Notes: generated from the letters alone by a model not told the origin. DNA of 64,000 bases from Streptomyces sp. S.PB5 (GCF_030403745.1 NZ_JAQMWP010000028.1:1-64000); one strand, 5' to 3'. Counted from the stretch's first letter, positions 1 to 7,779 are shown. A program made the numbers and translations.

Positions 1-1
1 C

Positions 2-37
2 GACGAACCCGCCCTGCCCACCGAACTCACCGCATAG
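2..37 (+). CDS. possible C-terminal tail of a protein cut by the window edge
   Basis: An open frame entering from the left edge reads DEPALPTELTA and stops at TAG (35-37). Twelve codons are too few to identify a family. It is listed only because the frame is open to the edge and the composition looks like a protein tail; chance is an equally good explanation. Confidence 0.2.
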   Translation, partial: DEPALPTELTA

Positions 38-109
38 CCTCAAAACCGAGATCACCGAGTGGCCGTCAATACACCACTTCGGCGGACGTGACCCCATGTG
101 CGCCACTCC

Positions 110-604
110 TCAACCGGCCTCGATGGCTGTGTCGTTGGCCTCTTGAGCCCTCTGGTGCGACCGCATCGCGGTTCGCAGAGCTTCGAGTTCGATTCGGGGA
201 AACGGCCGGCCCCATTGGGCTTCGTAGTCTTCCTCGCCCTGCTCGTAGTCGATCCGGTCGAAGGCCCGGACGGTGGACCGTGCCAGCGTCGTGACGGTGT
301 GGCGGCCTGACCAGAGAACTATCCCTGAGCTTTCCGGGGCTTGGGCGTCGTCGGCCAGAACTAGACGTGCATCGACCGCTGATCGGTCTCTGCGGAAGAA
401 CCACCGGTACACCTCTGGCTCCCCGTTGAACTCGGCGCGCGTTTCCTCGTCACCGAGGACGAGGCGGGCAACGGCGTAGAGGAACTCCTCGGGCGCATCG
501 GTGATGTAGGAAGCGACGGCCTCTGCCTCACCGCGATCGTCCGACACCTTGATGTCGGCCCACCCGTGGCTGCACAGCTTCCAGGTGATCGCTAGAGACG
601 ACAT
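110..604 (-). CDS. hypothetical protein, 164 aa
   Basis: Encodes a soluble acidic protein of 164 residues with no signal peptide, membrane segment or motif I recognise. It has the texture of a real alpha/beta protein (regular hydrophobic spacing, tryptophans at residues 8, 15 and near 68, and an acidic middle). The ATG at 604 overlaps the end of the upstream minus-strand frame by 13 bases, so the two could be co-translated. It lies in an accessory patch next to an integrase remnant, so function is unknown and transfer is plausible. Confidence 0.6.
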   Translation of the reverse strand: MSSLAITWKLCSHGWADIKVSDDRGEAEAVASYITDAPEEFLYAVARLVLGDEETRAEFNGEPEVYRWFFRRDRSAVDARLVLADDAQAPESSGIVLWSGRHTVTTLARSTVRAFDRIDYEQGEEDYEAQWGRPFPRIELEALRTAMRSHQRAQEANDTAIEAG

Positions 605-933
605 CTCCCCTCCCCTGGGCGATTTTGTGGTCGTGAGCGCAGTGCTGCTGCTCTCTCAGCTGAGGAAGCGGCGAACGGCTGAACTGGGCGTTCACCTGAC
701 TCCCAGGTCTCAGCGCCCTTGGCCGCCTTCACCACTGCTCCCGGCTGTTCTTCGCTGTGTCTGGTCCGATTGTGGTGCGTCGGTCGCGTCCGGGCCTGGT
801 GCCGTCGACTCGCCGGCTCCCCGTACAGATCAGCACGGAGACGCTCCTTGGCCGCTTCAAGGTGCCGGCCGTAGTCAGACACAGTTGGAAAGCGTGTTGG
901 TGCGCAAAGGAGCTCGGCCCAGGACACCGCCAT
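592..933 (-). CDS. possible hypothetical protein or gene remnant, 113 aa
   Basis: The first 40 or so residues (starting MAVSWAELL) look like an ordinary folded protein with a YGRHLEAAKERLRADLYGEP-like helix. The rest becomes Arg/Ala/Gly-rich and low in complexity, as expected when a frame has slipped. Its stop overlaps the start of the following minus-strand gene. I read it as either a short real gene or a frameshifted remnant. No family recognised. Confidence 0.3.
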   Translation of the reverse strand: MAVSWAELLCAPTRFPTVSDYGRHLEAAKERLRADLYGEPASRRHQARTRPTHHNRTRHSEEQPGAVVKAAKGAETWESGERPVQPFAASSAERAAALRSRPQNRPGEGRCRL

Positions 934-969
934 GAGACGGGAACTGAGACGGAAGCGCGCCCCTCAGCT

Positions 970-1314
970 TCAGGGCCTGAGCCGGTTCTCTTGAGGATCG
1001 AAGCAGATCAGCCCCATGGAGTGTGCGAGCGCCGCCGCATAGGTGGATGCCTCCTCAGCCATGCTCCACCGCGTCGGGAAGTAGATGAGCGGGCCGCGCG
1101 CTTCTCCGATCAACGGTCCCGTCGACCACGGGGAGGTGTCCTCCACGTCCTCGGTCAGGTCACACCACCGTGCCAGCAGCGCAGCGACGTATGCCGCTAT
1201 GCGCTCGGTCGGTGAATGCTCCTCATCCGTGTCGACGTAGCGGTCATAGAGGTCCGTGAACGCTCGTCCGGCCGCCTTGTCGTCCGTCGGGCGCTCGCCT
1301 TCCCACACAGCCAA
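970..1314 (-). CDS. conserved Streptomyces hypothetical protein, start codon probably lost
   Basis: The 114-residue frame has the features of a small actinobacterial family I know only by pattern: an opening YDLAVWEGE, a DLYDRYVD helix, a SPWSTGPLIG loop, an IYFPTRWSMAEEA strand-helix and a CFDP ending. Function is unknown; members often sit near immunity- or toxin-like genes. The likely native N-terminus extends four codons upstream of the TTG used here (S-Y-D-L-A-V-W). The expected initiator there reads ACG (1324-1326) instead of ATG, with GAGAG upstream. The gene may therefore be translated poorly from TTG 1314 or not at all. Confidence 0.5.
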   Translation of the reverse strand: MAVWEGERPTDDKAAGRAFTDLYDRYVDTDEEHSPTERIAAYVAALLARWCDLTEDVEDTSPWSTGPLIGEARGPLIYFPTRWSMAEEASTYAAALAHSMGLICFDPQENRLRP

Positions 1315-1426
1315 GTCGTAGCTCGTGCCCGGAGGCTCTCACACCGCACAGACAGGCTGGCCTTGCTGACGGAACGGGCAGGACTGGCCAGGGCGGCGCC
1401 TGCGCACGCCGAGTCTTGCGTGGCGC

Positions 1427-1732
1427 TCACCCGGTTGGCGGATCCTCACGAGCCCAGTCGAAGGGCATCGGCGCGTCCTGCGGGATCACCCAAGGGTGGG
1501 GGTAGGAAGCGTGACAACCGGTGCAGCGCGCGGCGAATGGACCGACCTCGGGGTTCGTGAGAACGCTGTAGTGGCTGGAGGGCTGAGCCGGAAGCATGTG
1601 CCCGTTCGCCGTCGTCTCCAAGCCGGGCCATGCCGGCGCGCATTGGCACGGGCGCTGTACCGCGAACGGGGCACCGTCAGGAGTCTTGGCTGTCCTCTTG
1701 AAGAGCTTGGCCAAGTTCTCGCTTATCGACAC
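1427..1732 (-). CDS. small hypothetical protein with paired cysteines, 101 aa
   Basis: A GTG start at 1732 is chosen because GGGAG lies 9 bases upstream and the sequence before it is low-quality coding. The protein begins with a basic amphipathic helix (SISENLAKLFKRT) and contains two Cys pairs, CQC near residue 34 and CTGC near residue 73, which could bind a metal. It ends Pro-rich (WVIPQDAPMPFDWAREDPP). No known family recognised. It is part of the accessory patch left of the integrase fragment. Confidence 0.45.
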   Translation of the reverse strand: MSISENLAKLFKRTAKTPDGAPFAVQRPCQCAPAWPGLETTANGHMLPAQPSSHYSVLTNPEVGPFAARCTGCHASYPHPWVIPQDAPMPFDWAREDPPTG

Positions 1733-2045
1733 GGCAGTGGTCTCCCGTTCCCTGTTCCCGACTCTCGGGCCTCCAGACTGTAACCGAGGGTCGAGTTGAG
1801 TCAGTGGGCGCCGTTCTCCGGCCGAGGGATTACGCCCGCACTGGGGCACAGAGTTTGCGATCGAACCTCATCCTCATCATCCTCATCAGGTCGATCGAGG
1901 TGCACTCTCGACCGTGATGAAACGTCTGCTGAGACCTGGTCCGGCTGCCGCTGAGGTTCGACGTTGATCGGGCCGTACGCCCTTGTCGGTGTCAGCCGCT
2001 GGTGTCAGACGACCCAGGCGCCCTTGACATGAAGGGCAGTGTGGG

Positions 2046-2516
2046 TCAGGCCCGGGATACCAGCTCGATGGTCAACGGGGCCGCCGAGTCGAGGTCGATC
2101 GTGTCTCCGTCGTCCTCGGACAGGGCCTCGTCGGGATAGTCGGCGGGCACGACGCCCAGCATCGTGTGGGGGCGTGGAAGCCAGCCCACGTCCTGTGGAG
2201 GGTCGTAGCGGCCGATATCGATGATCCGCACCAGCGTCTCAGGTATGCCCACGAGGCAGCTGTCACCGACATGCAGATTCCACGGCTCGGGGGTGGTCTT
2301 GAACAGGCTCATGGTCCAGTCGGGGGAGTCGGGCGACACCGCGAAGGCTCGCTGGCCGTTCCACCTGAACTGAGATTCCGGATCGATCTGGGCCCATGGC
2401 CACTCGACCGAGGCGTAGGAACGAGACACGTGGGCCACTCGGGCCGGCGTCTGCGGGCAACTCACACGCAGGATGTCGCCGATCTGGAAGTCTTGATGCG
2501 GTTCGTTCTCGCCCAT
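2046..2516 (-). CDS. hypothetical protein, 156 aa
   Basis: A soluble acidic protein of 156 residues starting MGENEPHQDFQIGDILRV. The repeated short beta-like stretches (GDILRVSC, ARVAHVS, GDSCLVGIPETLVRIIDIGRYD) suggest an SH3- or KOW-like barrel with two similar halves, each beginning with GD-I/S-x-x-V. That is inference from pattern only. The C-terminus is strongly acidic (EALSEDDGDTIDLD). No neighbour gives a functional clue. Confidence 0.55.
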   Translation of the reverse strand: MGENEPHQDFQIGDILRVSCPQTPARVAHVSRSYASVEWPWAQIDPESQFRWNGQRAFAVSPDSPDWTMSLFKTTPEPWNLHVGDSCLVGIPETLVRIIDIGRYDPPQDVGWLPRPHTMLGVVPADYPDEALSEDDGDTIDLDSAAPLTIELVSRA

Positions 2517-2633
2517 GTCATCCCTGTCGTCGTCCGCTCCGAGAGCTGCACGTTACCGATAGCCTCACCCACCACTCACCCCAGCTCCCATCCCGTCCGC
2601 CGTCGACCCACACACCGTGGAGCGGACGTGGTT

Positions 2634-2683
2634 CATGGCGTCCAGGTGGAGCGCGCCACTGTACGAACGACCTGGACGCCATG
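2634..2683. repeat. 14-bp perfect inverted repeat at the broken edge of an integrase gene
   Basis: CATGGCGTCCAGGT (2634-2647) and its exact complement ACCTGGACGCCATG (2670-2683) flank a 22-base spacer. Homology to tyrosine integrases begins inside the right arm. It could be a recombination scar, an excisionase or integrase arm site, or a regulator site. Confidence 0.6.
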
Positions 2684-3094
2684 GGCCGCGTCTGCTCGGC
2701 TCTGCCTGCACCGCCGAAGGATGGCAAGCTCCGGGACGTACCGCTTCCCGGGCCGGTCGCGGATGCACTCCGGGCGCACATGAAGCGGTTCCCGCCGGTC
2801 GAGATCACCGAGGTGTGGAAGCGGGCGCTCTCTGCGGCCGGTGTCATCCCCGAACGGCAGCCAGGCGGGTCGTACGCCGAGTCTCGCGAGAACGGCATGC
2901 ACGCGCTTCGGCACTTCTACGCCTCGGTGCTCCTCGACGCCGGGGAGAACATCAAGGCCCTCGCCGAGTACCTCGGCCACTCGGACCCGGGTCTGACCCT
3001 CCGCGTGTACGCACACCTCATGCCGTCCAGCCAGGAGCGCACCCGAAAAGCCGTGGCTGCCGTTTTCGAGGGCGCATACGCTCCCGTTCGCTGA
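2681..3094 (+). pseudogene. C-terminal remnant of a phage-type tyrosine integrase
   Basis: The frame encodes about 137 residues of the catalytic domain of a Streptomyces phage/ICE tyrosine recombinase. It contains a beta-turn strand (KDGKLRDVPLP), the box II H-x-x-R (HALRHF), the following LGH and the nucleophile region (LRVYAHLMP). The N-terminal DNA-binding domain and the box I arginine, which should precede the KDGKLRDVPLP strand, are absent. Full-length relatives are about 380-400 residues, so this is roughly one third. It cannot catalyse recombination alone and marks a lost integrated element. No tRNA gene or obvious att duplicate was seen nearby. Confidence 0.8.
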
Positions 3095-3108
3095 GGCAGG
3101 AGGGCGAG

Positions 3109-3405
3109 ATGTCGGACGAAGAGTCCACCGCGTACTACACGCTGCTCTGCGACGACCCGTCCCACGAGGTGGTGCTCGTCGACTGTGGGCCCCGCGAGAT
3201 GGATGTGATCCTGGCGGTGCGAAAGGTGACCGGGCAGAGCTTGTGGCACAGCCGGGTCCTGGCGCGCCAAGCCCCCGTGACCCTCCTTGGGGGTCTGTCT
3301 GCGTACAGGGCCCAGTCCGCTGTCGCTGTGCTCCAGAGCGCCGGCGCCAGAGCGGAGTGGAGACAGGAGCCGGAGCCCGGAGAGCGCACGGCCCCATCGC
3401 CCTGA
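3109..3405 (+). CDS. orphan protein resembling the L7/L12 C-terminal domain, 98 aa
   Basis: Starts at ATG 3109 behind GCAGGAGGG, 14 bases after the integrase remnant stops. Residues of about 20-85 (VVLVDCGPREMDVILAVRKVTG through AVLQSAGARAEW) align by eye with the C-terminal domain of ribosomal protein L7/L12. They show the same strand-helix-helix-strand-helix order and the typical VILAVR..TG..L and GA..E endings. Basic residues used for factor contact are partly replaced and there is no N-terminal dimerisation domain, so it is not the stalk protein itself. Such stand-alone domains are common in Streptomyces and of unknown role. The bidirectional hairpin at 3443 ends it. Confidence 0.6.
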   Translation: MSDEESTAYYTLLCDDPSHEVVLVDCGPREMDVILAVRKVTGQSLWHSRVLARQAPVTLLGGLSAYRAQSAVAVLQSAGARAEWRQEPEPGERTAPSP

Positions 3406-3442
3406 CGGCCCGGAGACGGCCCGGAGGCAGCGAAAAGGGCAG

Positions 3443-3489
3443 CGAAAAGCCCCCTCCCGGCGGAGAAATCGCAGGCAGGGGGCTTTTCG
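3443..3489. terminator. bidirectional terminator hairpin
   Basis: CGAAAAGCCCCCT (3443-3455) pairs perfectly with AGGGGGCTTTTCG (3477-3489). The T-run in each direction serves both the L7/L12-like gene and the convergent gpmA. Confidence 0.85.
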
Positions 3490-3497
3490 GCGTCGCG

Positions 3498-4259
3498 TTA
3501 CTTCTTCTTGCCCTGGTTCTTGACCGCCTCGATGGCCGCCGCGGCCGCCTCGGGGTCCAGGTAGGTGCCGCCCGGGTTCAGCGGCTTGAAGTTGGTGTCC
3601 AGTTCGTAGGACAGGGGGATGCCCGTGGGGATGTTCAGGCCCGCGATGTCGGCGTCGGAGATGCCGTCGAGGTGCTTGACCAGGGCGCGCAGGGAGTTGC
3701 CGTGGGCGGCGACGAGGACCGTGCGGCCTGCGAGGAGGTCGGGGACGATGCCGTCGTACCAGTACGGGAGCATGCGGATGACGACGTCCTTGAGGCACTC
3801 CGTGCGGGGGCGGAGCTCCGGCGGGATCGACGCGTAGCGCGGGTCGGCCGACTGGGAGAACTCCGTGCCGTCCTCGAGCGGGGGCGGCGGGGTGTCGTAC
3901 GAGCGGCGCCACAGCATGAACTGCTCCTCGCCGAACTCGGCGAGGGTCTGGGCCTTGTCCTTGCCCTGGAGGGCGCCGTAGTGGCGCTCGTTGAGGCGCC
4001 AGCTGCGGTGGACCGGGATCCAGTGACGGTCCGCGGATTCGAGGGCCAGCTGGGCCGTGCGGATCGCGCGCTTCTGGAGGGACGTGTGGACCACGTCGGG
4101 GAGGAGGTCGGCGTCCTTCAGGAGTTCGCCACCGCGGACCGCCTCCTTCTCGCCCTTCTCGTTCAGATTGACGTCCACCCAGCCGGTGAACAGGTTCTTC
4201 GCGTTCCACTCGCTCTCGCCGTGGCGGAGGAGGATCAGCTTGTACGGTGCGTCGGCCAT
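3498..4259 (-). CDS. gpmA: 2,3-bisphosphoglycerate-dependent phosphoglycerate mutase
   Basis: Interconverts 3- and 2-phosphoglycerate in glycolysis and gluconeogenesis in the cytosol. The 253-residue length and motifs match the cofactor-dependent family: the phospho-histidine signature LLRHGESEWN near the N-terminus (His13), NLFTGWVDVNLNEKG, the NERHYGALQG loop with its conserved glutamate, and the second histidine in VAAHGNSLRAL (His186). The C-terminus is lysine-rich (NQGKKK), as in other actinobacteria. The start follows an AGGAGG-type ribosome site. It is transcribed alone, divergently from the MFS exporter, and shares the terminator hairpin at 3443-3489 with the convergent plus-strand gene. 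Confidence 0.95.
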   Translation of the reverse strand: MADAPYKLILLRHGESEWNAKNLFTGWVDVNLNEKGEKEAVRGGELLKDADLLPDVVHTSLQKRAIRTAQLALESADRHWIPVHRSWRLNERHYGALQGKDKAQTLAEFGEEQFMLWRRSYDTPPPPLEDGTEFSQSADPRYASIPPELRPRTECLKDVVIRMLPYWYDGIVPDLLAGRTVLVAAHGNSLRALVKHLDGISDADIAGLNIPTGIPLSYELDTNFKPLNPGGTYLDPEAAAAAIEAVKNQGKKK

Positions 4260-4412
4260 GCGTATGAGCGTAATCCACCCTCCTGATCGCTCGCGCCTCC
4301 GCTCGGCAGGCGGACGGTTGACCAGATCTGTTAATTGAGTGGCCCTCGGCGATGTCGGGTTTGTAAGTTGTGCCTGCCTTCAGCGACGCTTACATCTTCC
4401 GGGGGATCCACC

Positions 4413-5687
4413 ATGTCACCAGCCACGTTGAGACGCGCCGTCCGGGAGTCCGTCTCCGGGCTCCCCCGCGAGTTCTGGTGGCTGTGGACCAGCACGCTCG
4501 TCAACCGGCTCGGCGCCTTCGTCGCCACCTTCATGGCGCTCTATCTGACCCTGGACCGCGGATACTCCGCCGCGTACGCCGGGCTCGTCGCCTCGCTCCA
4601 CGGGCTCGGCGGGGTCGTCTCCTCCGTCGGGGCGGGAGTGATGACGGACCGGCTCGGGCGGCGGCCCACTCTTCTCGTCGCCCAGGCGTCCACCGCCGGC
4701 TCCGTCGCGCTGCTCGGGTTCATGCACCATCCCGTCGCGATCGCCGCCGTCGCCTTCCTCGTCGGCATGACCAGCAACGCCTCGCGGCCCGCCGTGCAGG
4801 CGATGATGGCCGACATCGTGCGGCCCGAGGACCGGGTGCGGGCCTTCTCGCTCAACTACTGGGCCATCAACCTCGGGTTCGCCATCTCCTCCATGGGCGC
4901 CGGGTTCATCGCCGAGTTCAGCTATCTCGCCGGGTTCCTCATCGAGGCCGCCATGACGGCCGTCTGCGCGGTGGTCATCTTCCTGAAGCTGCCCGAGTCG
5001 CGGCCCGAGCGCACACCCAGCGAGAAGGCGGCCCCGGAGGTCGGGCTCGGGACCGTGTTGCGCGACGGGCGGTTCATGGGCGTCGTAGGACTGTCCTTCC
5101 TCGTCGCCGTCGTCTTCCAGCAGGGGGCCGTCGGACTGCCGGTCGCCATGGGCGAGGCCGGGTTCACGGCCGCCGACTACGGCATGGCCATCGCCGTCAA
5201 CGGTGTGCTGATCGTCGCGCTGCAGATCCCCGTCACCCGGTTCATCCAGCACCGCGATCCGCGCCGGCTGCTCGTCATCTCGTCCGTGCTCGCCGGATAC
5301 GGCTTCGGACTGACCGCCTTCGCCGGTTCCATCGGCGTCTTCGCCCTCACCGTCTGCGTCTGGACCCTCGCCGAGATCGTCAACGCGCCCACCCAGACCA
5401 GTCTCGTCGTCCGGCTCTCCCCGACCCACGGCCGTGGCCGCTACCAGGGCATGTACACCCTGTCCTGGGCCGTCGCCTCCCTCGTCGCCCCGCTGATGTC
5501 CGGCCTGGTCATCGACCACTACGGCGCGGAGTGGCTGTGGGGGATGTGCGCGGTCGTCGGCACGGTCGCCGGCGTCGGGTACGCGGTGCTGATGCGGCGG
5601 CTCCCGGAGGAGGAACCGGCGTCCGCCGAGCCGGCCACCACCAGTACCACCACCGTCGGTACCAAGCCCGAGGTCAGCGCGGCCTGA
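4413..5687 (+). CDS. major facilitator superfamily transporter, 424 aa
   Basis: A membrane protein with about 12 hydrophobic segments and the MFS A-motif after the second helix (GVMTDRLGRRP), typical of 12-helix drug or sugar exporters. The ATG at 4413 is chosen because GGGGGAT lies just upstream and the hydrophobic core begins shortly after; upstream in-frame sequence is poor. The short cytoplasmic linker in the middle (ESRPERTPSEKAAPE) separates the two six-helix halves. The C-terminal tail is Thr/Ser-rich and probably disordered. Substrate cannot be inferred. A 19-bp perfect terminator follows at once. Confidence 0.85.
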   Translation: MSPATLRRAVRESVSGLPREFWWLWTSTLVNRLGAFVATFMALYLTLDRGYSAAYAGLVASLHGLGGVVSSVGAGVMTDRLGRRPTLLVAQASTAGSVALLGFMHHPVAIAAVAFLVGMTSNASRPAVQAMMADIVRPEDRVRAFSLNYWAINLGFAISSMGAGFIAEFSYLAGFLIEAAMTAVCAVVIFLKLPESRPERTPSEKAAPEVGLGTVLRDGRFMGVVGLSFLVAVVFQQGAVGLPVAMGEAGFTAADYGMAIAVNGVLIVALQIPVTRFIQHRDPRRLLVISSVLAGYGFGLTAFAGSIGVFALTVCVWTLAEIVNAPTQTSLVVRLSPTHGRGRYQGMYTLSWAVASLVAPLMSGLVIDHYGAEWLWGMCAVVGTVAGVGYAVLMRRLPEEEPASAEPATTSTTTVGTKPEVSAA

Positions 5688-5699
5688 CGGCCGAACGGC

Positions 5700-5743
5700 G
5701 ACAGGCCCTCTGCCCGCACGGAACTGCGGGCAGAGGGCCTGTC
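5700..5743 (+). terminator. strong terminator of the MFS gene
   Basis: A perfect 19-bp stem (5700-5718 with 5725-5743, starting GACAGGCCCTC) with a 6-base loop, 13 bases after the stop codon. It is followed by short direct repeats of a TGAGCAG-like unit (about 5746-5780). Confidence 0.85.
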
Positions 5744-5832
5744 ACGTGAGCAATGAGCGGTGAGCAGTGAGCAGTGAGCGCCGGGCGGAGCTCAGAAGCC
5801 CAGGGCCCTACAACAGGGCCCAGAGCCCAGGC

Positions 5833-6057
5833 TCAGAAGCCGACCGTCACGCCGACCTGGCTGGGCAGCGCGGCGAGCGTGCCGTCCAGGGTGCCCAGGG
5901 CCGTGGCCTTGACCGAGTCGAGCTGGGCCAGCACGTCGGCGCTGCTGAGCGTGGTGTCACCGGCGGTGACGGTGACCTGCGGCGACACACCACCGGAGAC
6001 GGCATCGAGGTCGGCGTCGGAGATCTCGAGGGTCTGGACCTGGGGAGCGGAGTTCAT
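5833..6057 (-). CDS. orphan RiPP-type precursor with a double-glycine leader, 74 aa
   Basis: The leader half (residues 1-24) ends in LEISDADLDAVSGG. This is the acidic helix plus Gly-Gly motif seen in precursors of class II lanthipeptides and other peptides cleaved by C39 peptidase/ABC exporters. The predicted core starts VSPQVTVTAGD and is about 50 residues long, Val/Thr/Ser/Ala-rich, with no cysteine at all, so thioether rings cannot form. No maturase, peptidase or exporter lies nearby. The start at ATG 6057 is where the leader pattern begins; the upstream frame is Arg/Pro-rich noise. A GGGCCC-loop-GGGCCC hairpin at 5803-5821 may terminate it. Similar Streptomyces proteins are often labelled type A2 lantipeptide, a name this core does not support. 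Confidence 0.7.
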   Translation of the reverse strand: MNSAPQVQTLEISDADLDAVSGGVSPQVTVTAGDTTLSSADVLAQLDSVKATALGTLDGTLAALPSQVGVTVGF

Positions 6058-6399
6058 GGGGAAACTGCCCTTCGCATGGGGTGCACAGCACAGGGGGGAC
6101 CGCCCCGCGGGGACAGCTGAGAGCAGCTGACGGGGCTCGGTGCGCAGGATCAAACCACGGAGCGTGCCCGGCATCCAGTGCGGCACCGCTCGTGGCAGGG
6201 CAGTTGAGCGGGGCTGCGAGCGAACCATGGGGGAACGCACACGAATTGGGGCCGGGTTCTCTACACACCGGCACACACCGGTACACCACAGGAAACCGAC
6301 AGCCGCCGGCCAGGGTCGCCCCGGTGTCCGCGAACGGGACACTTCCGCATCAACAGCCCCCGCCCGCCCCACGGTTGCGCATGCCCTGTGCAGATTCCG
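6058..6399. other. 342-base spacer upstream of the leader-peptide gene
   Basis: No coding frame is convincing. It holds the 5' region of the minus-strand precursor gene, with a GAAGGG about 12 bases before its ATG and a small hairpin of AGCTG/CAGCT repeats near 6115-6132. It also has CACACCGG direct repeats near 6267-6290. No recognised riboswitch or RNA. Confidence 0.5.
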
Positions 6400-6825
6400 T
6401 CACGGATGCATCCGCGCCCCCTTCAGCACCTTGTCCACGGCGTTGCGCGGGCCGTGCACGGCGATCCCCACGAGGTCCAGCTCCGCGGTCCCCACAGCCC
6501 GTACCGCCGCCCGGTTGTCGCGGTCGTTGCCCGTCGAGAACAGGTCGCTCGTGAACACCGCGCGCGGGAGCGCACGGGACAGCACGCGCGCGTGCGCCGC
6601 CTTCAGCGTCTCCTTCGTGCCCTCGAACACCAGCACCGGCTGGCGCAGCATCGGCAGATAGGGCACACCGTCGGCGTCCTCGTACGGCTCCCCGATCACC
6701 TCGGGAGCCGCGGTGCCGAGGCCGCTGACCAGGAACGCGGTGACGTTCAGGCGCTGCCAGGTCTCCAGGTCCTCGCGCAGCAGGACGGCGATCTTCGTGT
6801 CGAAACGGATGGGTGCGTCGCTCAT
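6400..6825 (-). CDS. DUF2000 family protein, 141 aa
   Basis: A small cytosolic protein of the DUF2000 family, related in fold to peptidyl-tRNA hydrolase 2; its biochemical role is unknown. Visible features are the opening KIAVLLREDLETWQRLNVTAF strand-helix, a GEPYEDADGVPYLPML stretch and the closing DLVGIAVHGPRNAVDKVLKG. The start at ATG 6825 is supported by the family N-terminus. It is divergent from an AraC regulator with only 49 bases between start codons. This pairing recurs in actinobacteria and suggests direct control by that regulator. Confidence 0.8.
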   Translation of the reverse strand: MSDAPIRFDTKIAVLLREDLETWQRLNVTAFLVSGLGTAAPEVIGEPYEDADGVPYLPMLRQPVLVFEGTKETLKAAHARVLSRALPRAVFTSDLFSTGNDRDNRAAVRAVGTAELDLVGIAVHGPRNAVDKVLKGARMHP

Positions 6826-6874
6826 GCCACGAGACTGCCGGGCGGCGTACGACACCGTCTTGTACGTTCTTTGC

Positions 6875-7681
6875 ATGGCGGCCAAACCAGCGGCCCGGCA
6901 GAGCGTCTCGGCCTGGCGCCCCGCCGTTCCGGGCGTCGTGGAGGTCTTCCACGCGCATTTCACCGGGTACGAGTATCCGATGCACGTCCATGAGGCGTGG
7001 ACGCTGCTCATCGTGGACGACGGCGCCGTACGGTACGACCTCGACCGGCATGAGCACGGCACCCCGCACGACACGGTCTCCCTGCTGCCGCCGCACGTCC
7101 CGCACAACGGCTCCCCCGCCACGCCGGACGGTTTCCGCAAGCGGGTCATCTACCTCGACACCTCTCTGCTGGGCGAGGAGCTCGTCGGGTCCGCCGTCGA
7201 CACCCCCGATCTGCGGGACCCGTTGCTGCGGCAGCGCGTCGGGCAGCTGCACCAGGCCCTCGGCCATGCCGGCGACGAGTTGGAGGCGGCGAGCAGACTG
7301 ACGTTCATCGGGGAGCGGCTCACCGGCCTGCTGCGGCCGCACCTTGTCACCGAGGTCCCGCGCACCGATCCCGCGCTCGCCCGTCGGCTGCGGGAGTTGC
7401 TCGACGAGCGGGTGGTGGAGGGCGTCTCGCTGGAGGAGGCCGCCGCGCTCCTGCATGCCCATCCGGCGCATCTGGTACGGGCGTTCAGCACCGCGTACGG
7501 CATCGCGCCGCACCAGTACCTGAACTCCCGCCGCGTCGACCGGGCCCGGCGACTGCTGCTCGACGGGCGCCGGCCGGGAGAGGTCGCGGTGGCGGCCGGG
7601 TTCTTCGACCAGTCCCATCTCACGCGGCACTTCCGGAAGTTGGTGGGGGTCACTCCGGGACGGTTCGCGAAGTACCCGTAA
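6875..7681 (+). CDS. AraC family transcriptional regulator, 268 aa
   Basis: An N-terminal cupin-like sensing domain contains the EYPMHVHEAWTLLIVDDG metal/ligand-type histidines and VSLLPPHVPH. It is followed by a C-terminal double helix-turn-helix of AraC type (residues about 170-268). The second HTH has the family signature (RVDRARRLLLDGRRPGEVAVAAGFFDQSHLTRHFRKLVGVTPGRF). The start is placed at ATG 6875 because the protein then begins directly with the cupin part. It faces the DUF2000 gene across a short shared promoter region, so that gene is the likeliest target. The last seven codons including the stop are duplicated downstream. Confidence 0.9.
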   Translation: MAAKPAARQSVSAWRPAVPGVVEVFHAHFTGYEYPMHVHEAWTLLIVDDGAVRYDLDRHEHGTPHDTVSLLPPHVPHNGSPATPDGFRKRVIYLDTSLLGEELVGSAVDTPDLRDPLLRQRVGQLHQALGHAGDELEAASRLTFIGERLTGLLRPHLVTEVPRTDPALARRLRELLDERVVEGVSLEEAAALLHAHPAHLVRAFSTAYGIAPHQYLNSRRVDRARRLLLDGRRPGEVAVAAGFFDQSHLTRHFRKLVGVTPGRFAKYP

Positions 7682-7775
7682 GAGCGGGTATGGGCGGGGC
7701 GGTTCGCGAAGTACCCGTAAAGCGGAAGTCCCCGTAAAGCGGGTGAGGGCGGGGCGGTTCGCGATCTACCGTCGC
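7661..7775 (+). repeat. tandem duplications of the araC-like gene's 3' end
   Basis: CGGTTCGCGAAGTACCCGTA plus A, the end of the regulator gene with its TAA, occurs at 7661-7681 and again at 7700-7720. A third partial copy (CGGTTCGCGA) lies at 7755, just before the next gene, and GGGCGGGG links separate the copies. The spacer has grown by duplication of the gene end. Confidence 0.8.
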
Positions 7776-7779
7776 CGGC

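Noticed and set aside
2500..3110. tRNA gene or att site for the integrase remnant
   Set aside because: No tRNA cloverleaf elements (TTCGA-type T-loop with acceptor pairing) were found and no direct repeat of tRNA 3' type.
5833..6057. Calling the small precursor a lanthipeptide
   Set aside because: The core lacks cysteine, which lanthionine rings require; no lanthionine synthetase is nearby.
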